Shown one piece after another: positions 49,328-60,322 of a DNA stretch of 64,000 nt (positions within the stretch are counted from its first letter, which is position 1; the number at the start of each line of letters is the position of its first letter). The notes beneath the pieces are model-generated. The model saw only the letters and a program-made list of their open reading frames with translations. It searched no databases and had not been told where the DNA came from. The stretch covers positions 12,000,366-12,064,365 of the forward strand of contig NC_071343.1 of assembly GCF_027744825.2 (NCBI RefSeq), given 5' to 3'. This DNA comes from Synchiropus splendidus (lineage: Eukaryota > Chordata > Actinopteri > Syngnathiformes > Callionymidae). Position numbers and translations under genes: made by a program.

Positions 49328-49912
49328 ATGCAGAGATCATCTATACAGAGTTGTCGCTGCCTGAAATTGGTCCCCGGTGGGCAATTTGACGATTCGACGA
49401 TGCCTGCTTTTTGCAAATACTCAATTGAAAACATCCATAGAATTTGCGTACGTTATCATAGCAACGACAGTAGCAGCGACTGTACATCAACTTCTCCTGA
49501 TTCTTCATTGTTTTGCATTGGTGATGCGAAACAAATGACGGCTGATCAGAACAGTGAGGTGATATTGCAACTCACGGTCGTCATATCTGTACTGCACTTA
49601 GGTGGTGCATGCACACAGCTGTTCTTTAGTGACCTCCCGAAACCAGCCTGCCACTCGACCAGTTCCGACCAGTGCAGTCGCTGCTGTGTGGGCGTGGTTT
49701 CACCAGGAGGGAATTTCCTTGCATCCACTGGTTTCCACTGTTGCTGTGCAAACATGGTGAAAGTCAGGCTGATCAAAATGTGTATTCCTTGGTCTGTATC
49801 TGCCACTCGATATGCAGGAAATAAGAATGAAAACAATGATTGTCTCAATTATTGGAATTTTCAGGGATGCCTGATAATATTGTCAGACTGGTGTTATTAT
49901 GCATATTACTGA
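49328..49912 (+). other. Longest open frame in the window, function unknown
   Basis: The frame is 194 codons. It is Cys- and Ser-rich (D-S-S-S-D-C-T-S-T-S-P-D-S-S) with a segment F-H-C-C-C-A-N-M. No domain, signal peptide or family is recognised. The opposite strand is open over part of the same stretch, as often seen in chance frames. There is no clear promoter or poly(A) signal. It lies among mobile-element remnants and may be derived from one. It is reported because it is the longest frame, not because it is thought to be a gene. Confidence 0.2.
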
Positions 49913-50274
49913 ATCATCTACTATCTGTATTGTATTGCACTGTATTGTTTTTTCTTCTAATAATGAAAAAACAATGATTTCACAAAAAGGTTCAAAACGC
50001 ATGTCTTGAGACGTTGACCTCATCGAAGTGCACTAGGAGGCCAACTGACGGTGTTGTGGTTACACACTCACACGTTCGTGGGCTGGAGTTCTTTTTTCAC
50101 TGTGTTTGCAATCGGTCGATGGCAAAGCACTTGTCATTCGAGGGAGAGAAAGACACATGATTAAAAAGCAAATGCTGCGTCATTTGAAGTAGGGTGATTT
50201 AGTGGAAAACATCTTGCACCACACTTAAAGATTGGTTCCACGACAGGAGATATTTGATGGAACCCAAAATTAGC
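49913..50274. other. Non-coding stretch
   Basis: No feature is recognised. Confidence 0.35.
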
Positions 50275-50678
50275 AACCCATCCTCACTGCCATGGCGTAA
50301 TATATTGACTTTGGGAAAGTGGACTTTTGCGTCCTATGCTGACGAAAAAGGCAGGCTTCAGCATAAAATGTTGGTGTGCGGGGTGCTCCATGGCTCTTCA
50401 CCTGACAGTACAGTGACAGTACTGACAGTCACTAAAATGCGTCGTGACTAAAACGCACAGCCGTTTGATGGCTTTTAAATAGCAATCTGACACATTATTG
50501 CAGAAGGAAGGGAGCCATTGCATAGCTTACCCTAACCCCAAATACAGTATTTTCTTCATGTGTCCCGCTGCTGATGCGTCAATATATGACGCGGAAGGCT
50601 GCCTTTTTCGTCTGTATGAGACGCAAAAGGCAACTTTCCCAAAGTCAATGTATAACGCCATTGGGGTGAGGATGTGTT
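50275..50678. mobile_element. Inverted-repeat (foldback/MITE) element
   Basis: The left end AACCCATCCTCACTGCCATG continues through GGCGTAATATATTGACTTTG to about 50372. The right end (about 50578-50678) is its reverse complement, ending CCATTGGGGTGAGGATGTGT. The arms pair over about 100 bases, including GACGAAAAAGGCAG against CTGCCTTTTTCGTC. The middle of about 205 bases holds short repeated CAGTACAGTGACAGTACTGA units. There is no transposase frame. It is a non-autonomous DNA element. The termini resemble those at 33305 and 62620. Confidence 0.85.
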
Positions 50679-52439
50679 TCGACCGCAACTTAATGTTGTT
50701 GCACTTATCAGAATGACTTGACCTCAGAGTTGGAAAGTGTTGAAACACATTTTAGCATAAAGCACTTCTGTCACACTTGCACCTGCAACTTTCACCACAT
50801 TCCGTATGATGTTTCCTCATGAAATGTCACTGGTAAAAATCTCAATCTGTGAAAACCTCAGCCGACTGGGGGCTCATTTGAAATAAAGACAGAACGTAAT
50901 AAATAAATGAGCGGCTAAAATATACGTTTACCAAGACAGCGTGTATCTTGACAGAGCCTGTTGCTGCTTGTATTCAACAAACATTATCTCTGATCCAGCA
51001 CCTGAGCGGATATCGGTTGGAGAAGGCGTCTTGTTAACGCTGCCCAGCGACAACCCCGGCCCACTCTGCGATGAAATAATCTTTGTGTAAGTGTGAAATC
51101 CAGCTCGCTTGTCGCAACAGTGAATCTCTCATGCCGCTTCCTGAAAATGTCAATCATTCCTGCCACCCTCCATCCAACTGGTACCTGAGGCGTCTGTCAC
51201 ATCAGAGCCAGCTGAGACGGAGAAATCTTCTGCCCATGCAGAGGGAAGTTCATCAGAGGATTTGGAAACACTTAAGCAAAGTATTGACTGAACTGCCGTG
51301 TCTCTAGTCAAAAGAAGAAGGCGTTAATGTTGCGTTTGGAGGCTCAGTCTGTGAAAAGGCTCTGGTTCACGTCGCAAATTTGGAAAGTGTTTGCCTCCTT
51401 TTTGAATACATTTAACTTTAGAGAGACTGTGGAGCCAGTTTTCTGGTTTACAATGTGCTGGAATGAATGTGTATCCCCTTGACTTATGAAGCAGAGACAG
51501 GGTCAAGCCCCCTTGACATGCTTGCGTGGGACTCCTCCTACAGTCCAAAAAACATTCTGGCAATTGGATGATTTTAAAATGTCTGCCAGGGAGAATGTGA
51601 GTGGTGATCTGTGCGTACAGTATGTGAGGGGCTGGTTAAGTGTGCTGGGTGTCCCTTGTCTTGCTCCAGTACCCTTCACCCTTTTAGTAAAATAATCTAA
51701 ATACATTTCTTATGTCATCTTTTGACTAGTTCTTGGACATTCTTGGTACCTATGCCGACTTCTGGTACCTGAAAATGACTTGTCAGGCGACTCTGCTGTC
51801 ACTATTCATAGAGAGAGAGTGCACTCACACATGGACTGCACTTTCCAAAACATTCCCAGCAGACTTATGTTTAAGAAGACTGACCTGCATTTGTGCTGCG
51901 GTAACATCTCTGGTCTGCCAGGCTGTGCTTGTTGTGTTCCATCAGCTGGTCGGTGAAAACCCTTAGGAGTCCTGTCTGAACACACATTTCAAATGGAGCA
52001 TTCTTCTTCTTGCTTTCAGTGAAATGCAAGTTTTATTATGGAATGTACCTGGGTGCTTTTATTTTGTTACGTGCCCTACTTCCTGTTCATGCTGCTGTTA
52101 TGAAGGAAAGTTCTGTATCAACTGCTCCTTATGTCATTTCAATGAACTGACCCAAACAATGACACCACAAAGTGACCCTCGCTTCCATTTTTGTTTTGTT
52201 TTCTCCAGTAAAAAAACTGTCAGGGTTCAGGTGAAACTACGGCCTCATGTGTAGCCACCGACATACTAGAGGGTTAAAACAAAGCAAGCAGTCTCACCTC
52301 AAGTTTGACTGAGCAGCAATGTCTTTTCATTGTCTACGGTGCCACAGGCCTGATCCTCTGACTCAACATTTACATACTGTAAGTCGTTGCTGGAGTTGTT
52401 CAAACGGATCTTGGGTCTCCGCTCTCGTGGCCTCCCCAG
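50679..52439. other. Non-coding stretch upstream of the 52-kb exon
   Basis: No gene is firmly supported. An acceptor (TTCTTCTTGCTTTCAG before 52021) is followed by a Cys-rich open frame of 76 codons and a donor-like GTTCAG|GTGAAAC at 52224. It would lie just upstream of the candidate first exon at 52440 and is left unannotated. Confidence 0.35.
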
Positions 52440-52944
52440 GGTTCCACATTACACCGTATAATGTTCCATTCTCCTCCTCCTCCCCACATACTTAACCCCA
52501 AGCCTCACCTGCGTTACTGTGACTCAACTGCCATGATAATCAGAGAATCAGATGCTGCAGGCGTCTGTGGATGCGAGCAGAGCAGAGGAGGAGGAGGACT
52601 CGAGGGAAGTCTTCTCCGTGGAAATGAAGCATCGTCCACCTTTGTGTGTCAGTCCTGCCTCTTCTCCAGAGCTGCTGCTTTTTACACCTACGCCGTCCTC
52701 CGCCTTCCTCGTCCCATCGCTACTGTCCTCCTCCTCCTCTCCGCCTCGCATCAAAGGACTCGGCGAGAGAGTGAATGTGTCTTTTAGTTGTTGGGCAAAT
52801 TTAACACAGCGGAGAGAGATTTATTGTCAGATCTCGCTCTTCGATTTTTGGATTACGCAACGTTATATAATTGTATCTGCGACTGACAGAACATTTGGTG
52901 GGAGTTTGTGCAAAGCCTCTCCAAAAACTTAACGAAAAATACAG
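52440..52944 (+). other. Candidate first exon (5' UTR) of a plus-strand gene
   Basis: The segment is richer in G and C than its surroundings and ends in a perfect splice donor, AATACAG followed by GTAAGTAAAT (52944/52945). No acceptor is evident at its left side. A TATA-like GTATAATG lies near 52457. Open frames of 108 and 126 codons inside it end before the donor, so the exon is best read as untranslated leader with upstream frames. The transcription start and the gene are not identified. The next plausible plus-strand exon is at 56788. Confidence 0.4.
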
Positions 52945-55248
52945 GTAAGTAAATGCAGATAATAACCTGTGTACAAATCACATCTTTCTCCTTCTGATTC
53001 TGACACTGTTTTGATAATAAATTCAACTACACAAATGTTCAGTGTACATTATTGATCACCCGCAAAGTCAAAATATATTTACATTTAACTTAAGTGTAAG
53101 ATTTGAAAAAGTTTAAATAATAGCAAATATATATTTTGTTTTTCGCATTAGCGTTATTTTTTGTAACTAAGCAAAAGGTACTTTTTTAACTAAGCAAAAG
53201 TGTATTTTTCCCAAGAAAACCAGAGGAACAGACAAAGCTGAAGGGTTCAAAGAAAAAAGGCAAATATGGTGGTTTGTTCTGCTGTAGTTGAAATACAGTA
53301 GAATAAACATGGCACTTAAGATGGAAATTACAGAACCGATCTTGAAAATTTCTCACTTTAATTCCAATCCTGAACTATATCAACGTTTTTACCTTGTTGG
53401 CTTGTTGACAGCAAGAAAACGCGGCATGGCGTCGCATGATTCCCTGCAAGGCTCCGAGTCTCACACCACTGCTAATCACGCAAAGTCCTTCACCACCTTC
53501 ATAATGCTCAACAATTTAGCCAAATGCAGAAGGTTATAGTGGAAACCGTATGTTTGCACGGCAGTACGACAAAGACTCAAGGAGAAAATGGAGCGCTGTT
53601 TTCGTTTCCAAGCAACAGTTAGCAGTCGGAGCTGCCGGGTGGGTTCCTGAGTTCCCATGTTTCTGCCTTCGTATCCACATTCTCTTCCTGAGGAATTTGA
53701 CCCCCCTGACCTCCACGGATACGTCTGGATTTACCCTCCCCTTTCAACACACAATCGCACTGCACTGTAATCGAAAGCCTTTATGAGAGCAAATCTCACT
53801 CCCTTTTCAATGCGGCGCTAACCTTGGACACAAAGACGCTTGTTCGCCGGTCGACTTGCTGATTGATTCGCCGACTCTTTCACGGCGCTCCTGCATCTCA
53901 CGTCGTCTAGAGTGAAAACAATCTTTTATTAGTTGTCCTTAGTCGTCCAAAACCACAGCAATTGTCACGGCCAGTGAAGCAGGAAGCATAAAACAAGCGT
54001 CAATATTTATCGCCTTTTCACTGAAAGAAAACACAACAATATAGGCAAAGCATAATAGCAATTCTGAAATAATAATTCACACTAATACAGCATCAGGTAA
54101 ATAGCAACATAATAAGATAAGTAATGTATATTTATGCAATTAAACAGACTAATAATAATTAAATAATAATAACTGATTCTATAAATGTAAAATAGCTCAC
54201 CATGAAATTCAGCACAATTGAAAAAATGAATCCCAAAAATCTTGACAGCAATATGTGAAACAAAATATGTGAGTACAATGATAATTCTAATACACCAATG
54301 GAAACAACCAGAACTAAATGTGGACTGGCAAAGTATGATAATACAACTGTAGAAAAGGTATCACTCTGTAACAAATAAATGGACAGATTTACTGTACTGA
54401 TTCACAGTTGGGAATTACCAAACACGTTTTAATATATTAGATAATTTAAAACCTAAAAATATACATAACAATTTGACACAACAATAATTCTTAATATATA
54501 CAACACAAAGTTATGCCCTGAAACATTTAAAGGCATTTAAAAAAAAATTAACAAACACAACTACATTTCACAGTGCAATATGCATCTCTGAAGGGGAACA
54601 TGAATATGACCTTAAATGAAAAAAGGCATCTGTCTAAATCAAATATAAAGACTCATACGGCACTACAATTTAAAATTAATTATTTAAAACCTGAACAATT
54701 AATGTTGCTAAACACAATTTTCTGTAATGACAACAAAACCAAACCAAAATAAAAAATTGTAGATGACAACTATTAGTTCTACGTGCTGAAGTATGAAGGA
54801 CGATATAATAGCATGGTTGCAATTATGCTGAATAATATGTCTAAAATGTAAAACAAAATGATTTGTTTTGTAAAGTTGCAAAAATAAATAAATACTGCAT
54901 TATATAAGTAAATGTTAACCAAATACATACGCACAGATATATCAAAAAATAAAAAAATAAAACGGAAAAATACAAAAGATAGTCTGCAGATACAAGCAGT
55001 TTCCTCCTGAGTAATAAAAATTCTAAATAAAAATGCATGAATATTCTGAAGTAAATACAAGTGATTTTGAAAACTTCTGGTTGAAAAGCATGAAGGACAT
55101 CACTACTTGTTTATGATTACAATGTGATACTAACAGTTAGCCAGCAGCAATATTCTCATGACAACTAACACACCTCATTCCAAACAATTTACCACACAGG
55201 TTCAGGCTCCTTCAGACGCATATATTAAAACGTAATGAAGAAAGTGGG
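52945..55248. other. Non-coding AT-rich stretch
   Basis: No gene is supported. On the minus strand 53930-55248 could be the 3' UTR of the exon ending at 55249; AATAAA read on the minus strand occurs near 53933-53938. Confidence 0.35.
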
Positions 55249-55329
55249 TTAAAACACGGAGGTGTAGAGGGGCCCATCAGACAGAGGGCCATCTGAGAGC
55301 TCGCTGCAGTCCATCTGGACTCGCCGTCT
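55249..55329 (-). CDS. Candidate last coding exon, gene unknown
   Basis: This is a minus-strand segment after a strong acceptor (TCTTCACACTCTGTTTCACAG before 55329). In frame 1 it reads R-R-R-V-Q-M-D-C-S-E-L-S-D-G-P-L-S-D-G-P then L-Y-T-S-V-F and a TAA at 55251-55249. The repeat S-D-G-P-L is not from a simple DNA repeat, and the tail looks like a real C-terminus. A second frame is open too, so the phase is not proven. The upstream exon on this strand may be 60255-60322, which can join in phase 0. No family is recognised. Confidence 0.35.
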   Translation of the reverse strand, partial: RRRVQMDCSELSDGPLSDGPLYTSVF

Positions 55330-56787
55330 CTGTGAAACAGAGTGTGAAGAAAGAGTGAGCGTGAGAGGATGGGAGACGCTTTATAGTCCTGAATTTGAAA
55401 AAGCAAACTGTTGCTCTCTCCTCGGCGCTGACGTTTCCTGCTTTTCTCAACATTTGCATCTGTTCTCACGTACAAAAACCTTCCAAACTGAGGTGTCCAT
55501 CATCCGAGGTTGCCAACAGACAGACACCGGAAATCTTTGGGTCAAATGCTGTTTTCCTTTTACATGTTTGAAGTGTGCTCAGAATGAGTTATTCTGTTTA
55601 TGATTGAGACAATGAAGTCCCCAATAATCTCTGTTTAGTTTTGGTGTTCTGAATGTAGAGTCTCTTGGATGGTCCATTCAAGTCAAGACTCACTGTAACA
55701 TAGCCAGTTAATTTTGCCAACAACAAACTCGGAAATAAATCCAGAAAAATGTATAATGGATATATTTCTTTTCTTTGAACAGTGTTTACATTTATGTTTT
55801 CACTTTTATTTCCATTAATTTTTCCTTATTTGTCACCAGATTGGTTCTGAATTTTGGCACTCCTTGTATTCCATACTTCACATTTCTCGTGGGCTCCTGT
55901 ACAGTATACCTTCAAAATGCAGCTACATTTGTTGTACATACTTATATATAAAGTATTGCAAGAACCTATTTCAGCGCGTCTCACTGACATCATGAGATTT
56001 TACAGAAATGAAGTTGAAAATATCCAATATGAAGCTATTGCATGACTGTTTTATATATATTTATAATAGGTTGAACATAAAACATAAAAAATGTCTTTTA
56101 AAATTTAAATTTCAATGAAAAGATGATTATCTAATTCTGCATATAGCTGGTAGTGTAAGTCATATTCATTAATGGAGTGGATGATAAGAGAATATTAAAA
56201 CTATTTTTTAATATACTAAGTTGTTTTTTTTTTTTGTCAAGTTTGAGCATGATTTGTCTTCTCATAAATATTTACCAAACTTCAATTCTATGTGATCTAT
56301 TTGAGTCATTCATGAACGCTGCAAAATAAATTCAATGATCTAGAAAAAAACAAATAAATCACTTCCGACTGATACAAAAGCAAATTTGGCTCCACACACA
56401 CGTGTCTTAATTATTTTACATTCGTCTGCGGTAGTTTGCTTCTAAACTGAAACCGAAGATCTTTAAATCACCACGTTGTTGCAGGGGTGTTCTGAGAGTC
56501 GACCCACGACCTCCTCATCGGCACTTGCTGTTCAGCCTGTTATATAAGTCAGCGCTGAGTGCGAGTCACTTCCTCCTACAGATGCCTGAACAGTCACGAC
56601 TAATGTGGATCCATCCATCCACTCTGACCAGCCAGCCCACCCTAACTTCACTTGTTACGCTCACACACTTACACAACATGGCGTAACGCGCAGCCCATAC
56701 AGTGGAGCCAATGTACTTTTCCAGTCAGTCAGGTGATTATTTTCATTCCGATCAGGCTTTACTCAGCAACAATCCTCTCCACTCCAG
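55330..56787. other. Non-coding stretch
   Basis: No gene is supported. It is AT-rich around 56040-56350. Confidence 0.35.
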
Positions 56788-56857
56788 CTATGACTGTACT
56801 CAACACATTCATTAGCACTATGGAAGACTCCATGTGTCGCAGTGATTTCACGGACAC
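56788..56857 (+). CDS. Candidate exon with start codon, gene unknown
   Basis: The acceptor is AACAATCCTCTCCACTCCAG before 56788. The donor is ACGGACAC followed by GTAAGTCTC at 56857/56858. Two bases into the exon an ATG (56790) opens a frame M-T-V-L-N-T-F-I-S-T-M-E-D-S-M-C-R-S-D-F then T-D-T, ending with a 2-base overhang. It would fit a gene with an untranslated first exon at 52440-52944 and the start codon in exon 2. The N-terminus resembles nothing I can name and no downstream exon was confirmed. Confidence 0.35.
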
Positions 56858-57636
56858 GTAAGTCTCACGGTCACCGACTCTTTTATTTATCAGGCAGCTT
56901 TAAGGGAGGTGACAATAATGCTGAAATGCAGTCGACACGTGAAGGGCAGCTGCTTCCACAAGAATGTCAGTGGGCCAACATGAGGTCCTCTGCTCCCACA
57001 TTAAACAGCTACGACGAGAAGATCGACCACACGACGGTCATCCACCTTCACATGCAGTCACAGGGACGTCAATGGCAACCCAAAGGAGGAGAACTGTTCC
57101 CACATGAAGTGAAGGTCAACATGTAGGTCGATCTAACCAACGGAGGTCAACTGCTACCAAATACGAAGGTCAGCTGGTTGACAAGAAGCTCACCATGCCA
57201 AGAAAAAAGTCATCATGCCAACGTGAATGTCAACTGTAACCACTCCCTAGTGTTGTCGTCGAAACCATCTAACCCAAGATCAAGAGATCAAGTCCAAAAC
57301 CAGGAACAATGACTGAAACATCAAAAATGTGGTTGACACACGGTCTTGATACTGAGACAAGTTTCTGTCCCTCAAAGTCTTAGACGTGGTCTCTGTATGC
57401 TCTGGTCTGGCTCTTGACTTCCCACGTGGAAGTCAACCTCCCTAAAGCAAGATGGCGGTGACCACAACCAAACCTCCAAACAGCACGTCCTTCCCCTAAG
57501 CCACATAACTGGGTCCTGGACTGCAGCTGCCTCTTATTCCGGAGTCCATGAAGCACACAGTCGATGTCACAGCAGCACTCATAGGACGGAACGTGTGTCT
57601 GTGTGTGACAATTTTCTGGAATGAAATTGTAAGTAC

Positions 57637-57637
<1 letters not shown>
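56858..57637. other. Stretch with weak diverged repeats
   Basis: Between about 56930 and 57240 the motif GGTCAACTGCTACCA and near relatives (GGGCAGCTGCTTCCA, GTCAACTGTAACCA) recur at irregular spacing, which suggests a very old tandem array. No gene is supported. Confidence 0.3.

Positions 57638-57720
<83 letters not shown>
57638..57720. repeat. Long (TA)n microsatellite
   Basis: About 83 bases of uninterrupted TA units, the longest pure tract in the window. Open frames of alternating Tyr-Ile on both strands are frames through it. Pure self-complementary tracts of this length are prone to length change and assembly error. Confidence 0.97.
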
Positions 57721-57726
<6 letters not shown>

Positions 57727-60254
57727 CTGAGCGTCTTTGTCTCTGAACAAATATAAAAAGTACAAATACCTGGCATCACACCTACAACACTAGGCGACAG
57801 ACCATTATTTTTGGATTTCCTTCACCACCGGTATTTTTTCCACCAGCTCCAAAGCGAAAGGTGAACAATCTCTCTTGCTCATTGCCAACACTCACTTACA
57901 TTCTTTTAGCAAACTAAAGGATAAAACACTGGGAACTGTGTTGGTCGGTCCATGAACCCTTGGACTACATCAGAGTTGGCGGACGATTTAATCACCATGG
58001 AGACAGTAGCCCTCTCCTCGATGGCAATGGATATCCTTTTATTAACTGGATCCTTTGGGTCAAGCATGTGAACGCTTCACAAAGTTTTTGAGGAATTGAG
58101 AAGCTCCATAAAGACAGCAGCGGACTCGCCTCCACCGATATGCGCGTGTTTATTTAAAAATTATATGCATTAAATCAATTACTGTAAATTCTATTAGCAG
58201 CAACTTCTAAATTTAAGAAGGAAAATAGATCCTCTTTATACATAAGCCGCAGCAGTCTACAAGCAGCGGGTGCAGTGGTTCTGTCTGTGCCGTAGAAAGG
58301 TCAGTGGTGCTTAACAATGCATGAGGATTACAAGCATTGAGACTGATGCATGAAACAAACTCGCCAATGTTCTGAACTTGAATCATGTTTTCCCGTGCGT
58401 GTCCGAAGTTCCGACACCATAGCTGGTCTCAGCTGCTGGTTCTTGTCTCTGGTCCTTTCTTGGGGGAGCTGCTGACACACAGGTAAAAACAACGCATTTT
58501 GAGCACTTTAAGATCTATATAAACCCTGAGATTTCATCGGTTTGATGTGATGAGGCTTTGATGTGAGGTAAAAGAAAAGCAGCGAAAATTACGGTAATAG
58601 ATTTTACTTGAAAAATATCACATCAAGCATCCAGACAGTCCCTCATCGAAGTGGATCATCCTCATTATCGTGAACTGAATCCAAGATTAGTCGGACACCT
58701 GAGTGTATGATGAAGTTCTGTGCATATTTTAAACTTGAAAAGCTCCTCCATCACTGCGCGTCTTGAAAGCACATTCTCCGTCATTCATTCCTTGAGTTGC
58801 TGCATAAATAGTTTATCGGTTCGGCTTGACCTGCAGGCTGCAGAGCAGAATATGTTAACATGAGCAGCACCCACTTTGTTTTTTTGTTTTTTTGCTGCTT
58901 TGCTCAGCATTTCTTAAACCACCTCAAGTCAGAGTACCAGACTGTAGTTCAGGTACTGTATGGAACTATGTAAGAATCCGTGACTCATTCTATCTAGTCA
59001 TCTTCTTGAAGCTCAAACATTAATTCACTTTCCGTCTATAGAATTCATGTTTCTTGCATCAATTTAAAGCAGTTGAATTCTTGATATTCGTGATTTCCAC
59101 TTGCAAGCCTGTTGAAGAAACATCGAAGTCTTCATTGGCAATGATATCAACCTGCTTTGTTGGCATGGCCAGATGTTTGACCAGAATGAAATTGGAATTG
59201 TGACGCCAAAATATGTGAGCATTCATAAGGTTTCTCCTTCAGGGTAATTGAAACAGCCAAACACTCTAGTATTAATGGTGTGGGATACGCAGCCGATGCC
59301 CCAGAGAGACACTTTCTGTATCTACGCAGACAACAAACATCGTACCAACCGTGCTAAATGTTGGTGCTTTGTGACCAAATGACTATTCTTAACAATCTCA
59401 AAACACTTCAGATCTATTCCTCTGGTCTCAGGAAGAGAAGGGTCAGCCCACCACAGACCAGAATCAGCCTCTGGGGGACTCAAGGCTCAGAAAAACCGAG
59501 AATAGCAGGCAAACCCAGCCCACAGTCTGATGTTCTCATGCAGTCTGCAGGGAGAGAGATGAACTCTGATGAATAAATATGAAGATAACCTGCACCTCTG
59601 CCTCGCTTTCCCTTCCCGTTCCCCATATGGTTCTACTGAAGAGACGGGGAAAATATCTGATTTTCAAAAGAAGCCTGTGGGCCATCACATTTGTCCGTAA
59701 GCATGTGTGTGCTTATTTTATGGGTGTGTATGTGCAGCTCTTTGTGTACTGCCATCTGAACGTGTGTGTGTGTGGGCGGTACTGTGTAGGAGTGTGCAGT
59801 AGCTTTTGACAGAGCCTCCAGTAGCATGTATTCATGAATCTTTTGTTTTACTCTCCATCTCCTATTTAGCACTTCACTAATCAAACCTGGCAGTGTCGCT
59901 CAAGTGCTGCTGCCCTTGAATAAAGGAACACATAACGGGCTCTTTTCCACTTCTCGTCTCTGCTCGATTAATTATGAAGCTGAGAGCGGAACAGTTGCGC
60001 GCTAGTATGATGTAGAACAATCTCTCAGCTGAACTCGGGGGAAAGTTTCTCAGGACTGGTTTAAATGAGCAGGCTCTTCGGGAGCGGCAGGTGGATGTCC
60101 AGGATGAAGCTTGCAATTTTGGCGTCGTCGGAAGGAGGCGTGGGCGGAGGATGGAGCCTTTTAGGGCAGGAGGTGACAAGGGGAACCACAGAGTCGCTGT
60201 ACAGCTGTTCAGTGTCAGAATCAAGTCTGCAATCTTTATTTATGACTAACTTAC
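57721..60254. other. Non-coding stretch
   Basis: One weak coding-exon candidate lies at 58385-58482. Otherwise no gene is supported. Confidence 0.35.
58385..58482 (+). other. Weak candidate for a first coding exon
   Basis: An ATG at 58385 follows an in-frame stop and opens a frame M-F-S-R-A-C-P-K-F-R-H-H-S-W-S-Q-L-L-V-L then V-S-G-P-F-L-G-E-L-L-T-H, ending at ACACAG followed by GTAAAAAC. The peptide has a basic start and a hydrophobic middle, like a signal or targeting peptide. The donor is only fair, and the same CACACAG could be read as an acceptor. Gene not recognised. Confidence 0.2.
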
Positions 60255-60322
60255 CAGCCAACCTAAACCTTGGTCGTACAGCAACAATCCACAAGGCGTG
60301 AAGCAAACTACACTCTGTCTCC
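60255..60322 (-). other. Well-bounded candidate exon, minus strand
   Basis: This is a 68-base segment with one of the best acceptors in the window: more than 35 pyrimidines ending TTCTTCTCTTCTCAG before 60322. The donor is TTGGCTG followed by GTAAGTTAG at 60255/60254. Two frames are open; one (R-Q-S-V-V-C-F-T-P-C-G-L-L-L-Y-D-Q-G-L-G then W-L) ends in phase 0 and can join the exon at 55329. It may be coding or part of a non-coding transcript. Confidence 0.45.

Noticed and set aside
52021..52224. Plus-strand Cys-rich frame after a good acceptor
   Set aside because: The donor is weak, a second acceptor lies inside it and no family is recognised; it is too uncertain to list as a gene.
57380..57779. 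Open frames with long Tyr-Ile runs
   Set aside because: They are frames through the (TA)n tract at 57638-57720.
60061..60238. Minus-strand peptide L-D-S-D-T-E-Q-L-Y-S-D-S-V-V ending in a stop, taken at first as a last coding exon
   Set aside because: Its supposed acceptor lies only 28 bases after the strong donor at 60255, too short for an intron, and has no pyrimidine tract; a second frame is equally open.
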